Counted from the stretch's first letter, positions 27,934 through 37,347 are shown. The stretch: 64,000 nucleotides of DNA from Corynebacterium sp. p3-SID1241 (GCA_025144025.1 JALXWS010000003.1:173761-237760); one strand, 5' to 3'. The notes: generated by a model not told the origin, from the sequence alone. Made by a program: numbers and translations.

Positions 27934-30900
27934 TTACTTACCCTCTTCGCTTTCCTCGCCGTTCTCGCCGGGTTCGTCCGCGTTCGCGGGCTTCTGCACT
28001 TCTGGGTTATAGGTGAAGGAATCATCCACGGTGAGTAGATCATTGCCGGAATCCAAGTTCAGATGCGCGCGCTTCTGATACTCCTTGAGCATCTCCACTC
28101 GGGCCTGACCACGCGGGCGGCGCCCCGGCTGGATATCGCATGCACCAATCTTGGAATTCTGGATGAATACGTTCGGCTCCAGCGTCAATCCCAGAAGATC
28201 ATTGGCGCCGTCACCGGCCACCGCCGTGGAATCGGACTCTCCATAGTGAAACGGCAAACCGATCTGGTGGAATTCCTCGCCATTAATCTTCATCATCTGC
28301 ATGCGATCGGTAACCAAGACCTGCGCCTCAATCACGCCGCGGGGCGAGATGATTGTGGCCCACTTACCATTTTCCAGCCCGCGCTTCTCCGCCAAGGCCT
28401 TATCAACCTCACAGAATAGGCCAGGCTGCAGCTCCGCCAAATACGGCAGGCGGCGCGACATCGCACCCGAGGTATACATCTCGGTGAGGCGATAGGTGGA
28501 GAATACGAACGGGAACACCTCCGAACCGGGCTCGCCTGGTTCTGGGCGCGACAGGTTATCTGGGCGCTTAATGGTCAGGCGCGTCGGCGATTGCTGCTGC
28601 TTGTACAGCACATTGTTCACTGGGGACTCGTGGGGCTCATAGTGGGTGGGCAACGGGCCGTCGGAAAGCCCCGACGGCGCAAACAGCCAACCACGACCAT
28701 CCGCCTGCATGATGAAGGCATCGGTGCCGTCGAGGGCCTCCGGGCCCACGGCGTCGACCGGAGCCTTATATTCCGGCGCCTTAGTAACTGGGAAGTCCGG
28801 CACGTCATCGCCAACCCACTTTCCTAGGTCAGCGTCCCACCAGACATACTTCTTGCGCTCGGACCACGGAGTGCCATCCGGCTTCGCCGATGCGCGGTTG
28901 TAGAGCAGGCGGCGGTTCGCCGGCCAGACCCAACCCCACTCCGGAGCCACCTCATTTTGCTCCGAACCTGGCACCTTACGGGCGGACTGATTAATGCCGT
29001 CCTTAAACACACCAGTGTAGATCCAGCAGCCACCGGAGGTGGTGCCGTCATTTTTCATCTCTACGAAGGCGGGCAAAAGCTCGCCCTTCTTCGGACCGTC
29101 AAGGTAGTAGCCATTTATCTCCTTGAGGATGTCCTCAGAATCCGGCTCGCCCTCCTCGGTTTCCACATAGTCCCACGTAACCTTTTGCAAAGGCAGGTCA
29201 CGCGGATCGGTGGAATCGCGCAGGCGCTCCTTAATCTTCTTGCCCAACTGGTAGAAGAACCACAGGTCACTCTTGGCCTCGCCCGGCGGCGGCGCTGCTT
29301 GGAAGCGCCACTGCAGCATGCGCTGCGTCTGGGTAAAGGTGCCAGCCTTTTCCACATGGGTTGCCGCTGGCATCAAGAAAACCTCGGTGCCGATATCTTC
29401 GGTTTTGAGTTCGCCGTTCTTGATTTCCGGCGAATCCTTCCAGAAGGAGGCGGTCTCAATCTCCTGGAAATCGCGCACTACCAGCCACTTCAGCGCGGCC
29501 AAACCGCGGCGCTGCATTCCGCCATTGGACTGCGCCACGGCCGGATTCTGGCCAAAGACAAAATAGCCTTCCACCTGCTCATCCAGCATCGCCATGAGAG
29601 TCTCATAGGTCGAATGCGCGCCAGAGATGCGCGGCATGAGGTCATAGCCCCAACCATTGTCCTTGGTTGCCGCATCGCCCCAATAGGACTTCATCAGCGA
29701 GACTGCGTAATTCTCACCAATCTGCCAAAAGCCCTTCTGCGACTCGTTACGGATACCATCGACGAACTCTGGCCAGCTTTGCTTATCGACACTCGGCATA
29801 GGCAAATAGCCCGGCAGTGAATGGAACAACGTCGGAATATCAGTAGAACCCTGAATCGAAGCGTGGCCGCGCAGCGCCATAATGCCTGAGCCAGGACGGC
29901 CCACATTGCCGGTCAGCAGCTGCAAAATAGCTGCGGTACGGATGAACTGCGCACCCAGGGTGTGCTGGGTAAAGCCCAACGCATAAGCAAAGCAGGTAGT
30001 TCGCTCTGGCGTAGAGTTCTGTGCTATTGACTCGGCTAGATAGAAGAAGTCCTCCTGCGCAATACCACAGGTCTCCTCCACTGCCTCAGGCGTATAGCGC
30101 GCGTAATGCCGCTTGAGAATCTGGAAGACGGAATTCGGATGCTCCAGCGATTCATCGCGTTCCACATTCCACGACGCACCCTCCGGCTTTTGCACGTACT
30201 GCCACGAATCCGTGACGTACTTTCCGGTTTCCGGATCATAACCAGAGAACAAACCATCCGAGTCCTCGGTGTCCTGATAGTCCTCCGAGATGATCATCGG
30301 CGCATTGGTATACGCCACCACATAATCATGGAAATACAGCTCATTTTCCAGCAGGTAATTAATAACCGCACCCAAAAGCACCACGTCCGTGCCGCCGCGA
30401 ATGCCGATGTGGCGGTTCGCAAACGCAGACGTGCGCGTGTACCGCGGATCCACGTGAATGATGCGTGCACCACGCTTCTTGGCTTCAACCACCCACTGGA
30501 ATCCCACTGGGTGACACTCAGCCATGTTAGAACCCTCAATGACGATGCAGTCCGCATTCGCCATATCCTGCAGCGGTTGGGTTGCGCCGCCGCGGCCAAA
30601 CGAAGTTCCTAGACTAGGAACAGTAGCGGAGTGTCATATGCGTGCCTGATTCTCAAGCTGTATCGCGCCGGCGGCGGTAAATAACTTCTTAATGAGGTAA
30701 TTTTCCTCATTATCCAAGGTCGCACCGCCCAAACCGGCGATACCCATCGTGCGATTAAGGCTGCGTCCCTCATCGTCCACGTCCTGCCAGCCATTGCGGC
30801 GGGCCTCCAAGAAACGATCCGCGATCATCTCCATCGCGGTATCTTCATCAAGATCCTGCCACTCCGTTGAGTGCGGGGCACGGTACTTAACCTTGGTCAG

Positions 30901-31200
30901 ACGCGTAGCGGAGTTAATCAGCTGTTCCGATGCTGAGCCCTTTGGGCACAGGCGCCCGCGAGAAATAGGCGAATCCGGATCGCCCTCCACTTGAATGACG
31001 CGGTCATCTTTGACATACACACGCTGCGAACAGCCCACCGCACAATACGGGCACACCGATTGCACCACGCGGTCTGCTTCCACCGTGCGTCCATGCTTAT
31101 CTTTGCTCTTTTGCGACTGCGTGTTGACGTCCCTACCAAAGGGATCACCGCTGCGCAGCTGTCGCACAACCGGCCAGTTGAGAGGGCTAAAGCGAGACAT
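27934..31200 (-). CDS. fdhA: Selenocysteine-containing formate dehydrogenase, catalytic subunit
   Basis: Catalytic molybdopterin (bis-MGD) subunit of an FDH-N-like formate dehydrogenase, 1088 residues if the in-frame UGA at 30634-30636 is read as selenocysteine (residue 189). An N-terminal 4Fe-4S site uses Cys50, Cys53, Cys57 and Cys85 (CPYCAVGC, LCPKGSA). The Sec lies between NQARI and HSATVPSLG, exactly where the active-site Sec/Cys falls in this family, and the histidine after it is the conserved catalytic one. No twin-arginine motif is seen, so the protein may face the cytoplasm. ATG 31200 is used; an in-frame TTG at 31224 is possible. Annotation that stops at UGA would split this gene in two. 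Confidence 0.93.
30605..30621 (-). promoter_or_regulatory. Bacterial SECIS hairpin
   Basis: GTTCCTAGTCTAGGAAC on the coding strand forms a perfect 7-bp stem with a GUC loop, starting 12 nt after the UGA. Enterobacterial fdh SECIS upper stem-loops are also 17 nt and begin about 11 nt after UGA with GU-containing loops. This is the likely SelB-binding site. Confidence 0.8.
30634..30636 (-). other. Selenocysteine UGA codon of fdhA
   Basis: In-frame TGA on the coding strand between conserved residues ARI and HSATVP of the formate dehydrogenase alpha subunit. The frame is open on both sides, and the full Sec machinery is encoded next door. Confidence 0.92.
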
Positions 31201-31247
31201 ATCCCTAAATCTATATTTAGCCAAGCCAAAAAGCCAGAAAGGCTACC

Positions 31248-31835
31248 CTAACTAGCCTGCACCGCCCATAGTGCCCGCTTGATCCCCTCGGCGATCTCTT
31301 CCAGCTCCATCATCGGCTTATCTGTCTTGTTCTGCTCCTTGATGTAGGGAACGTGCACAAATCCCACCCGCACATCCGTTCCTGCAAAATGGTGCAGCAG
31401 ACCATACAACAACTGATTGCAGACAAAGGTTCCAGCCGTATTTGACAGTTGCGCCGGAATATCTCCCAACGCCTTAACCATTGCCTTAACCGGCAACGTG
31501 GAAAAGTACGCCGCTGGGCCTCCTTCCACAACCGGTACATCCACCGGTTGGTACCCCGCGTTGTCTGGAATTTCGGCATCCATGACGTTGATCGCGACCC
31601 GCTCTAGGATGATGCGCTCCCGTCCGCCTGCTTGACCAAGGCAGACGACTGCATCCGCTGATTCTTCTTCGGCGGCCTCAGTCACCCTACGCAGCGATTC
31701 CCCGAACCTCGTTGGAACAACCAGTTGTGAAATCTCCGCGCGCCCGATGCGCCCAGGTAAGTGATTCAACACTTGCTCCGTAGGATTTATACTCTCTCCA
31801 CCAAAAGCATCGAATGCAGTCACGAGGATTTTCAT
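31248..31835 (-). CDS. pcp: Pyrrolidone-carboxylate (pyroglutamyl) peptidase
   Basis: A 195-residue C15 cysteine peptidase that removes N-terminal pyroglutamate. The catalytic triad is visible: Glu in GGRERIILERVA, Cys in NTAGTFVCNQLLYG and His in VGFVHVPYI. The N-terminus KILVTAFDAFGGESINPTE is typical. It lies just downstream of the fdh operon start on the same strand but belongs to a separate unit; inverted-repeat units lie upstream of it. Confidence 0.93.
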   Translation of the reverse strand: MKILVTAFDAFGGESINPTEQVLNHLPGRIGRAEISQLVVPTRFGESLRRVTEAAEEESADAVVCLGQAGGRERIILERVAINVMDAEIPDNAGYQPVDVPVVEGGPAAYFSTLPVKAMVKALGDIPAQLSNTAGTFVCNQLLYGLLHHFAGTDVRVGFVHVPYIKEQNKTDKPMMELEEIAEGIKRALWAVQAS

Positions 31836-31868
31836 GCCGCCAGTATTCCAGATGCTATGCGGGCGCGT

Positions 31869-31930
31869 CCTTCGCGCTCACCGGCGAAGGAGTTTTGGTG
31901 TTGCGGAACAGCACTAGTGAGCGGAAAGGG
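31869..31930. repeat. Inverted-repeat unit C1
   Basis: Arms CCTTCGCGCTCACCGG and GTGAGCGGAAAGGG, 62 bp overall, between pcp and the thermonuclease-like gene. Its right half shares the AGCACT..TAGTGAGCG wording of unit A1. Confidence 0.7.
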
Positions 31931-31951
31931 GACTCAAAAACTCATCCCCTA

Positions 31952-32013
31952 CCCTTCGCGCTCACCAGAAACCGTCCTTCGAGGCGTTTTACTCTTAACC
32001 GTGAGCGCGAAGG
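31952..32013. repeat. Inverted-repeat unit C2
   Basis: Arms CCCTTCGCGCTCACC and GTGAGCGCGAAGG are near-perfect complements, 62 bp overall. Ends eight bases before the thermonuclease stop codon. Confidence 0.75.
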
Positions 32014-32021
32014 ACGGGCTC

Positions 32022-33107
32022 CTATCCGATCTGCTGCTTCGTAGTGCAGTCGATCTTCGCATAGGGCCGACCCTTCTTATCCACGGACGTCAGTGCGTAG
32101 TTTCCATTATATGCGCGGCAGCCGGTATATGTATCAACCACCGGCGCCGGTTGAGGAGCCGCTTGTTGCTCGGCCGGCTGATACGCCGGGCTCTCGTAAT
32201 CCTGCGTTGGTTGCTCCGCTACCTCCACCTCGGGTGCACTTTCCTCGGCCTGCCCGCGCTCTTCTTGCCGTTGCTCTTCTACTCGGCGCTCTTCCTCCTG
32301 GCGCTCCTTCTCGCGCTTTTCTTCCTCTCGCTCTTGTTCTTCTAGCTCATTAATCTTTTCTCGAGCCTGTTTCTCATTTCCCCGAAGCTCGCGTTCTTTA
32401 TTGGCTGCAATCTCTTTCGGAGCATCCGGATAAGCGGTCTTTTGGAAGGTGCTCCGACCGTCCTTAGAGCGAGTTAGGGCTACCAAACCCGCCTTTGCGG
32501 CAGCGGATTGATTTATGGAGTCCTCATAAGCTGGGATGTCCCCTGCCGCAATTCCTGCAAAAGCTGCAGCTGCAGCTTCGGCGATACTACGTGCTTCGGC
32601 CATCTCTTCGTCACTGGAAACTTTGCATTCATCCGAAACCCCAAAGATTCCCTCGCCGGCATCTTTAGGTGCACGTTGGGCCTTTTGCACTTCTTCGTAA
32701 AACTTGTCATTTCCTCCGAATACAACGGCAGCGGCTAATCCTTCTGCTGCAATATCGGCGTTAACAAAGTCGTCCTCAAGGAATGCCCCAGCAAGGGTGC
32801 GGCCGTATTTATCCGTCCTGTCTGAGTCATACTCCAACCGGAGTTCAGTCCCCTGCGGCAGCCGCCTTTCCAAATAGTGCTTCGCTTCTTCCGCGAGACA
32901 TTCGCTGGGCTCCCCGTTATGGCCGAGTTCCGGCGTATCGATGTTCAGCAGTCGCACCCGGGTATTTTCACCGTCTATATCAACGTCGATGGTGTCGCCA
33001 TCGATGACCCGATTAACCACAACCGTGTCTTCATCATCGCCGCCCAAGGCAATAAAAGCTACAGCTCCAACCGCGAATATACCGACGAGGGGTTTGACCC
33101 AACCCAT
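32022..33107 (-). CDS. Membrane-anchored thermonuclease-like protein with coiled coil
   Basis: A 361-residue protein with an N-terminal hydrophobic segment (about residues 5-22), then a staphylococcal-nuclease domain (about 28-165). The motifs IDGDTIDVDIDG, VRLLNIDTPELG and DKYGRTLAGAFLED contain the calcium and catalytic positions of the family. Next comes an Ala-rich helix, a long Glu/Arg coiled coil (about 235-290), a Pro/Gln linker and a small C-terminal module with two cysteines (TGCRAYNGNYAL, KIDCTTKQ). The tail layout suggests cell-surface nuclease with a wall- or envelope-associated tail. Inverted-repeat units flank it on both sides. Confidence 0.82.
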   Translation of the reverse strand: MGWVKPLVGIFAVGAVAFIALGGDDEDTVVVNRVIDGDTIDVDIDGENTRVRLLNIDTPELGHNGEPSECLAEEAKHYLERRLPQGTELRLEYDSDRTDKYGRTLAGAFLEDDFVNADIAAEGLAAAVVFGGNDKFYEEVQKAQRAPKDAGEGIFGVSDECKVSSDEEMAEARSIAEAAAAAFAGIAAGDIPAYEDSINQSAAAKAGLVALTRSKDGRSTFQKTAYPDAPKEIAANKERELRGNEKQAREKINELEEQEREEEKREKERQEEERRVEEQRQEERGQAEESAPEVEVAEQPTQDYESPAYQPAEQQAAPQPAPVVDTYTGCRAYNGNYALTSVDKKGRPYAKIDCTTKQQIG

Positions 33108-33181
33108 AAATGCGCCTCCTGAGATAGAGAAAATAGATACTTAAAGTTAGCAGTGAGGCGCAAGGTGATTATTCAACCCCT

Positions 33182-33243
33182 CCCTCCGCGCTCACCGGCA
33201 ATAGAAAACCACCTCAAACATCTCACTGCGTGAGCGCAAAGGG
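33182..33243. repeat. Inverted-repeat unit D1
   Basis: Arms CCCTCCGCGCTCACCGG and GTGAGCGCAAAGGG, 62 bp, in the divergent gap between the thermonuclease-like and dicarboxylate symporter genes. Single copy here. Confidence 0.7.
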
Positions 33244-33383
33244 CTGAGGTGGAAACGCCGTTAGTGATGCCGCATCTTGTACCTGCGGGCATTCAGGGAA
33301 TAAGGTGAGCAGTATTGAAGTTGAACCGAACAGTATCTGACGAATAGTCCGATCTGTCCATTTTTATTTTCAAAGGAATCTTT

Positions 33384-34745
33384 ATGTCTCAACAAGAGTC
33401 TTCGCGCTCCAAGCTTCCCGGCTGGGCCACGGGATTCGGTGCGCAGGTCATCGCAGGCCTTATTATCGGCCTTATCCTGGGCTTCATTGCCTCCGGCATG
33501 GATACTGATCCAGATAACCCCGGCTGGTTAACTACCCTGCTCACCGGCGTCGGTGGCGCCTACGTGCAGCTGCTCAAGGTGATGATCCCGCCGCTGATTT
33601 TCGCGGCCGTCGTCACCTCTGTCGCCAACCTACGCAAGGTAGCCAACGCCGCTTCCCTAGCGATTTCCACGTTGGCGTGGTTCGCAATCACCGCTTTCTT
33701 CTCTGTTCTGACGGGCATCATTGTCGCCGTGGTAATGAAACCGGGCGTCGGCACAAGCGTTGACGCAGCTACCGCGCAGGATCCTTCCCATGTTGGCTCG
33801 TGGACCGCGTTCTTTGAGCAGCTGCTGCCGCAAAATTTCCTCGGCCTTTCTGCCTCGCTTTCCGACGGCGAAGTTTCCCTCAGCTTCGGTGCCCTCCAGC
33901 TCCTTGTCATCTCGCTGGCCATTGGAATCGCCGCAGTCAAGACCGGCAAGTCTGCTGAGCCTTTCTTGCGCTTTACCGAGTCCTTCCTCAAGGTCATCCA
34001 GGTTATCTTGTGGTGGATCATCCGCCTGGCGCCGATTGGCACCGCAGCGCTTATTGGCAAGGCCGTAGCTACCTACGGCTGGGACGCACTGGGCTCGCTG
34101 GGCAAATTCGTTCTAGCTATGTACGTGGGCCTCGGCTTGGTATTCGTCGTCATCTATCCGGCCGTACTGAAGTTCAACAAGATTCCGGTCATGGGCTTTT
34201 ATAAGCGCGTATGGCCAGTCACTTCGTTGGGCTTTGTCACCCGTTCTTCTATGGGCGTTATGCCAGCCACTGAGCGGTTTAGCGAAAAGGCAATGGGTGT
34301 TCCGTCCGAATATGCGTCCTTTGCCGTGCCGCTGGGTGCAACCACAAAGATGGACGGCTGCGCTTCCGTCTACCCGGCCATCGCAGCCATCTTCGTTGCC
34401 CAATTCTATGGAGTTGACCTCGACTTCTCGCAGTATCTCCTCATCATCTTCGTTTCCGTTATCGGTTCTGCAGCTACCGCAGGTACGACGGGTGCAACGG
34501 TCATGCTCACACTAACCTTGTCTACGCTGGGCCTGCCACTGGCCGGTGTCGGCCTCTTGCTAGCCATCGAGCCGATTATTGATATGGGCCGCACCGCACT
34601 TAACGTCACTGGACAAGTACTGTGCGCGACCATCGTCGCCAAGCGCGCTGGAATCCAAGACAGAGCAACCTGGGATGCTGCAGAAAGCGGCGTCAGGGAC
34701 ATTATGGATTCTGACTCGGCCGAGGCTATTGGAGTCAAGGCTTAA
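33384..34745 (+). CDS. Dicarboxylate/amino acid:cation symporter (DAACS family)
   Basis: A 453-residue membrane symporter for C4-dicarboxylates or glutamate. Eight membrane helices and two re-entrant loops are expected; the first serine-rich hairpin is TRSSMGVMPATERF and the helix-8 signature is NVTGQVLCATIVAKRAG, with LGATTKMDGCASVYP in the substrate region. AAAGGAATC precedes ATG 33384. A strong bidirectional terminator follows, and the gene stands alone. Substrate preference cannot be decided. Confidence 0.9.
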   Translation: MSQQESSRSKLPGWATGFGAQVIAGLIIGLILGFIASGMDTDPDNPGWLTTLLTGVGGAYVQLLKVMIPPLIFAAVVTSVANLRKVANAASLAISTLAWFAITAFFSVLTGIIVAVVMKPGVGTSVDAATAQDPSHVGSWTAFFEQLLPQNFLGLSASLSDGEVSLSFGALQLLVISLAIGIAAVKTGKSAEPFLRFTESFLKVIQVILWWIIRLAPIGTAALIGKAVATYGWDALGSLGKFVLAMYVGLGLVFVVIYPAVLKFNKIPVMGFYKRVWPVTSLGFVTRSSMGVMPATERFSEKAMGVPSEYASFAVPLGATTKMDGCASVYPAIAAIFVAQFYGVDLDFSQYLLIIFVSVIGSAATAGTTGATVMLTLTLSTLGLPLAGVGLLLAIEPIIDMGRTALNVTGQVLCATIVAKRAGIQDRATWDAAESGVRDIMDSDSAEAIGVKA

Positions 34746-34771
34746 GCCAGTCTCCTAATTCAAGCAAAAAG

Positions 34772-34810
34772 AAAAGCCCGCAAGGTTAACCGTTAACCTT
34801 GCGGGCTTTT
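34772..34810. terminator. Bidirectional terminator
   Basis: Arms of 19 bases (AAAAGCCCGCAAGGTTAAC and its complement) around a single base give a perfect palindrome with A and T tracts at both ends. It serves both the symporter and the convergent DUF2382 gene. Confidence 0.9.
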
Positions 34811-34822
34811 GGCTATGCGCTT

Positions 34823-35731
34823 TTACTTCTTCTTGAAGCCATCAACACCATCAGTGTCGATCTGCTCCTTGCGCAGCTCCTCAGTGCGGGTCTCGGTATC
34901 GCGGACGGTATCCTTCTTCAGGTTGACTTTCTCGACCGGGACGGTTTCCTTGTCGATGTTCACGCGCTCCTCGTGCAGAGTAACGGAAGCTTCCTCAGAG
35001 TCGCCAGAGATAGCGCCGTTGTAGTTATTGGCTTCCTCAGCGTTGATCGGGGTGCGCTCGACACGAACTTCCTCGCGGTCAACCGGAACCTCAACGGTCT
35101 CAGTATCGGTCACGACATACTTACGCAGGCGAGCCTCACCGGTAGCTACGCGCTCCTTGTTGACGTTGAGCTGCTCCTCAGAGCGGATGAGCTCACCGTC
35201 GTTGTTCGTACGTGCAGCAGCATCGTCTGCGACGCCAGTCTTACGCTCGGCGTGAGCGGCGTCGGTAGCTGCCTTATTTTCATCATTTTCATCGGCGCGT
35301 GCACCAGCAACATCTGCACCTGCAGCGCCTGCGCCAGCGGTCAGGTTGTGATCCTTGTCAGCGCCAGCCTGCACGTCGCGCTTAGAGTCAAGGTTGGAAT
35401 CCTTGTAGTCGGTAACGTCTTGTGCGTTTTCCAGGCCGTAGTGCTTGAAGATATCGGATTGTGCTTCTGGGGTCAGCGGCTTATCGGAGTCGAAGTCTGG
35501 TGCATCCTTGATGCGATCTTTGGAGAAGCCCAGCTTCAGGTCATCACCGGAGAAATCATGACCACGCAGCGGAACCAAGTTGGAGTTCATGCCGAACAGG
35601 CCGTGGTTAACCTCAACGAAGGTCGGCTGGCCGGACTGGTCATCAACGAATACCTCGTTGACATCGCCGAGCTTCTCGCCGTCCTTGTCGTATGCGGTGG
35701 CGTTAAAAAGGTCCTTAATGTTCTTACCCAC
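34823..35731 (-). CDS. PRC-barrel and DUF2382 domain protein
   Basis: A 302-residue soluble protein. A PRC-barrel domain (about residues 1-80: NIKDLFNATAYDKDGEKLGDV) is followed by an Asp/Lys/Ala-rich linker and a DUF2382 domain (about 165-300: LIRSEEQLNVNKERVATGEA, then charged repeats with VRVERTPI). Such proteins are stress- or envelope-associated in actinobacteria and cyanobacteria, with no known activity. I use GTG 35731 with AAAGGA ten bases upstream; the frame continues further, but that part is not PRC-like. The gene has an unusually long leader region. Confidence 0.85.
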   Translation of the reverse strand: MGKNIKDLFNATAYDKDGEKLGDVNEVFVDDQSGQPTFVEVNHGLFGMNSNLVPLRGHDFSGDDLKLGFSKDRIKDAPDFDSDKPLTPEAQSDIFKHYGLENAQDVTDYKDSNLDSKRDVQAGADKDHNLTAGAGAAGADVAGARADENDENKAATDAAHAERKTGVADDAAARTNNDGELIRSEEQLNVNKERVATGEARLRKYVVTDTETVEVPVDREEVRVERTPINAEEANNYNGAISGDSEEASVTLHEERVNIDKETVPVEKVNLKKDTVRDTETRTEELRKEQIDTDGVDGFKKK

Positions 35732-36248
35732 TGTCAGTAAATCCTTTCTGCTATTGGTATAGCTATCTTCAACCAAACAAAAGGACATTTTCTTACCCCC
35801 AACACGTGGAGTGCGGGGGTGAAAATCTCTTTTTGTTTGCTGTGACAACCACCATACGGAGAATTCAAGTTTTTTCGACCGACAGCAGAGAAAATTCTGC
35901 AATTTCTTCACTGATTGCCCAGTTCATGCAGCTCAGAAAGCACTATAACGGTTTTATAACATCCGAATAATTGCACCGTAAAAGGCAGGAACGAGAAGAC
36001 TCGATGTCGAATAGCGTGCCCACAGTGCCCATAGTCAATAGACTCAACAATCACCAAATTTCCCAACACCAAAAACACCCCCGAACGAAGGAAACAGGAA
36101 ACATTCAGGTTTCTCTAAATAGGGGGTAGCTACTTTCCGGAATTTTACAGAAGGAACACAGTGTGCATACACCCAAACAGGTAGTCACACATATTGGTCT
36201 AGTCGGGTAGAGCCCTAAAACGGAGATGAAAACGGAGTTGCTTTAGGT
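35732..36248. other. 517-base region without a supported gene
   Basis: AT-rich gap upstream of the DUF2382 gene and downstream of the CDF gene, both on the minus strand. It contains an imperfect inverted repeat at 35793-35823 (TTACCCCC and GGGGGTGAA), probably in the leader of the DUF2382 gene. A 41-codon frame at 36004-36129 exists but has no convincing ribosome site or family. Nothing else is recognised. Confidence 0.4.
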
Positions 36249-37160
36249 TTAGCGGAACAGGTATGGCCGCCGATGGTCCAAACCTGCTGGTTCCACGTGG
36301 ATAAATGCACTGCAGCCCTGAAATAGCTCGTCCAAGGCGATCTCCACGTCATCGGCAACTTCATGGGAGCGCATAACGCTCCACTCTCCTGGCACTTCCA
36401 TGGTGAGATACACCAGACGCTGCCGACCAGAAGCCACGGTACGCCGATCTGTAAAGCTAACCTCGTGCTTCTCTTCCAATCGTGCCAACAGCTGGCGAAT
36501 CTGTCTCTGTTCCTCCTCCGGGAGGGCCTCAGAAAGCAGGCGGCTTACGGAATCGCTTAGGAGGGTATAGCCAGTCCATAAAATGTTGATACCCACGGCC
36601 AATGCCACCACTGGGTCCAGCCACATCCATCCAGTAAGATACACGGCGGCGATGCCGACTAGGACGCCGACGGAAGTCCAGACGTCGGTAAGCAAGTGAT
36701 GCCCATCCGCATTCAAGGTAGCGGAACGGTAGTGTTTGCCCGCACGAATAAGGGCGATGCCGACCAAGCAGTTGAGAACGGAAGAAAGCGTGGAAAGCGC
36801 CAAGCCCCAACCGGGTTCCGCAATGGGCTGAGGCACAAAAAAGCGCTGAATAGCCGTGTAAATAATCATGCCTGCCGCGATGAAAATCATCGCGCCCTCC
36901 ACCAAGGCAGAAACGTACTCGGCCTTACCATGGCCAAATTGGTGGTTATCATCGGCCGGCTTGGCAGCAATACGCAGCGCATAAAAACCTGCGACGGCTG
37001 CCACCAAATTAACTACGGATTCGAGGGCATCGGAAAGAAAACCCACGGAGCCTGTAAACCACGCGGCCAATGCCTTGAGAGCGATGGTGGCCGCCGCAGC
37101 GGCAATGGAAAGCTGCATGAAGCGCTCTAAGACGCGCTGTTCAGAGCCTGGATGGGGCAT
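36249..37160 (-). CDS. Cation diffusion facilitator (CDF) metal exporter
   Basis: A 303-residue proton-coupled exporter of zinc or related divalent metals. Six membrane segments are visible. The metal-site residues appear in LSDALESVVN (TM2), QFGHGKAEYVSAL (before TM3) and HHLLTDVWTSVG (TM5), followed by a cytosolic C-terminal domain (about 210-303). ATG 37160 is preceded by GGGAG at eight bases, better than the GTG two codons upstream. A perfect 15-bp palindrome about 110 bases upstream may be an operator. Confidence 0.9.
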   Translation of the reverse strand: MPHPGSEQRVLERFMQLSIAAAAATIALKALAAWFTGSVGFLSDALESVVNLVAAVAGFYALRIAAKPADDNHQFGHGKAEYVSALVEGAMIFIAAGMIIYTAIQRFFVPQPIAEPGWGLALSTLSSVLNCLVGIALIRAGKHYRSATLNADGHHLLTDVWTSVGVLVGIAAVYLTGWMWLDPVVALAVGINILWTGYTLLSDSVSRLLSEALPEEEQRQIRQLLARLEEKHEVSFTDRRTVASGRQRLVYLTMEVPGEWSVMRSHEVADDVEIALDELFQGCSAFIHVEPAGLDHRRPYLFR

Positions 37161-37171
37161 AGTCACTTCTC

Positions 37172-37197
37172 CCTTCGGTTCGATTGCGGACCGAAGG
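37172..37197 (-). promoter_or_regulatory. Leader inverted repeat of the CDF gene
   Basis: CCTTCGGT and ACCGAAGG, 8-bp arms with a 10-base loop, just before the CDF ribosome site. It could fold in the mRNA or be a protein site. Confidence 0.35.
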
Positions 37198-37267
37198 TCT
37201 CGTTCACGACCACGACGAGTGCGGACGCTGGCTGGCCGGGCTATACGCCAGTATGTCGACCAGGCAT

Positions 37268-37282
37268 CTCGGTTAAACCGAG
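37268..37282 (-). promoter_or_regulatory. Perfect palindrome upstream of CDF gene
   Basis: CTCGGTTAAACCGAG, a 15-bp perfect palindrome around one central base, located where a promoter for the CDF gene would be. It is a candidate operator for a metal-responsive repressor. Confidence 0.4.
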
Positions 37283-37347
37283 GGAACTACTCCCCTTCAG
37301 GAAATTTCAACCTTATAGGGGCCTTGAATCTGGCGCAAGATCAAAAA

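Noticed and set aside
27934-30564. Second part of fdhA as an independent gene with its own start
   Set aside because: The first conserved residues after the UGA lie before that ATG, and the two parts join into one family member through a Sec codon.
31225-31256. Possible DtxR/iron box upstream of fdhA
   Set aside because: AGGCTACCCTAACTAGCC only loosely resembles the TTAGGTTAGGCTAACC-type consensus and is not palindromic enough.
36004-36129. 41-codon frame in the 517-base gap
   Set aside because: No convincing ribosome site, no recognisable motif and low-complexity composition.
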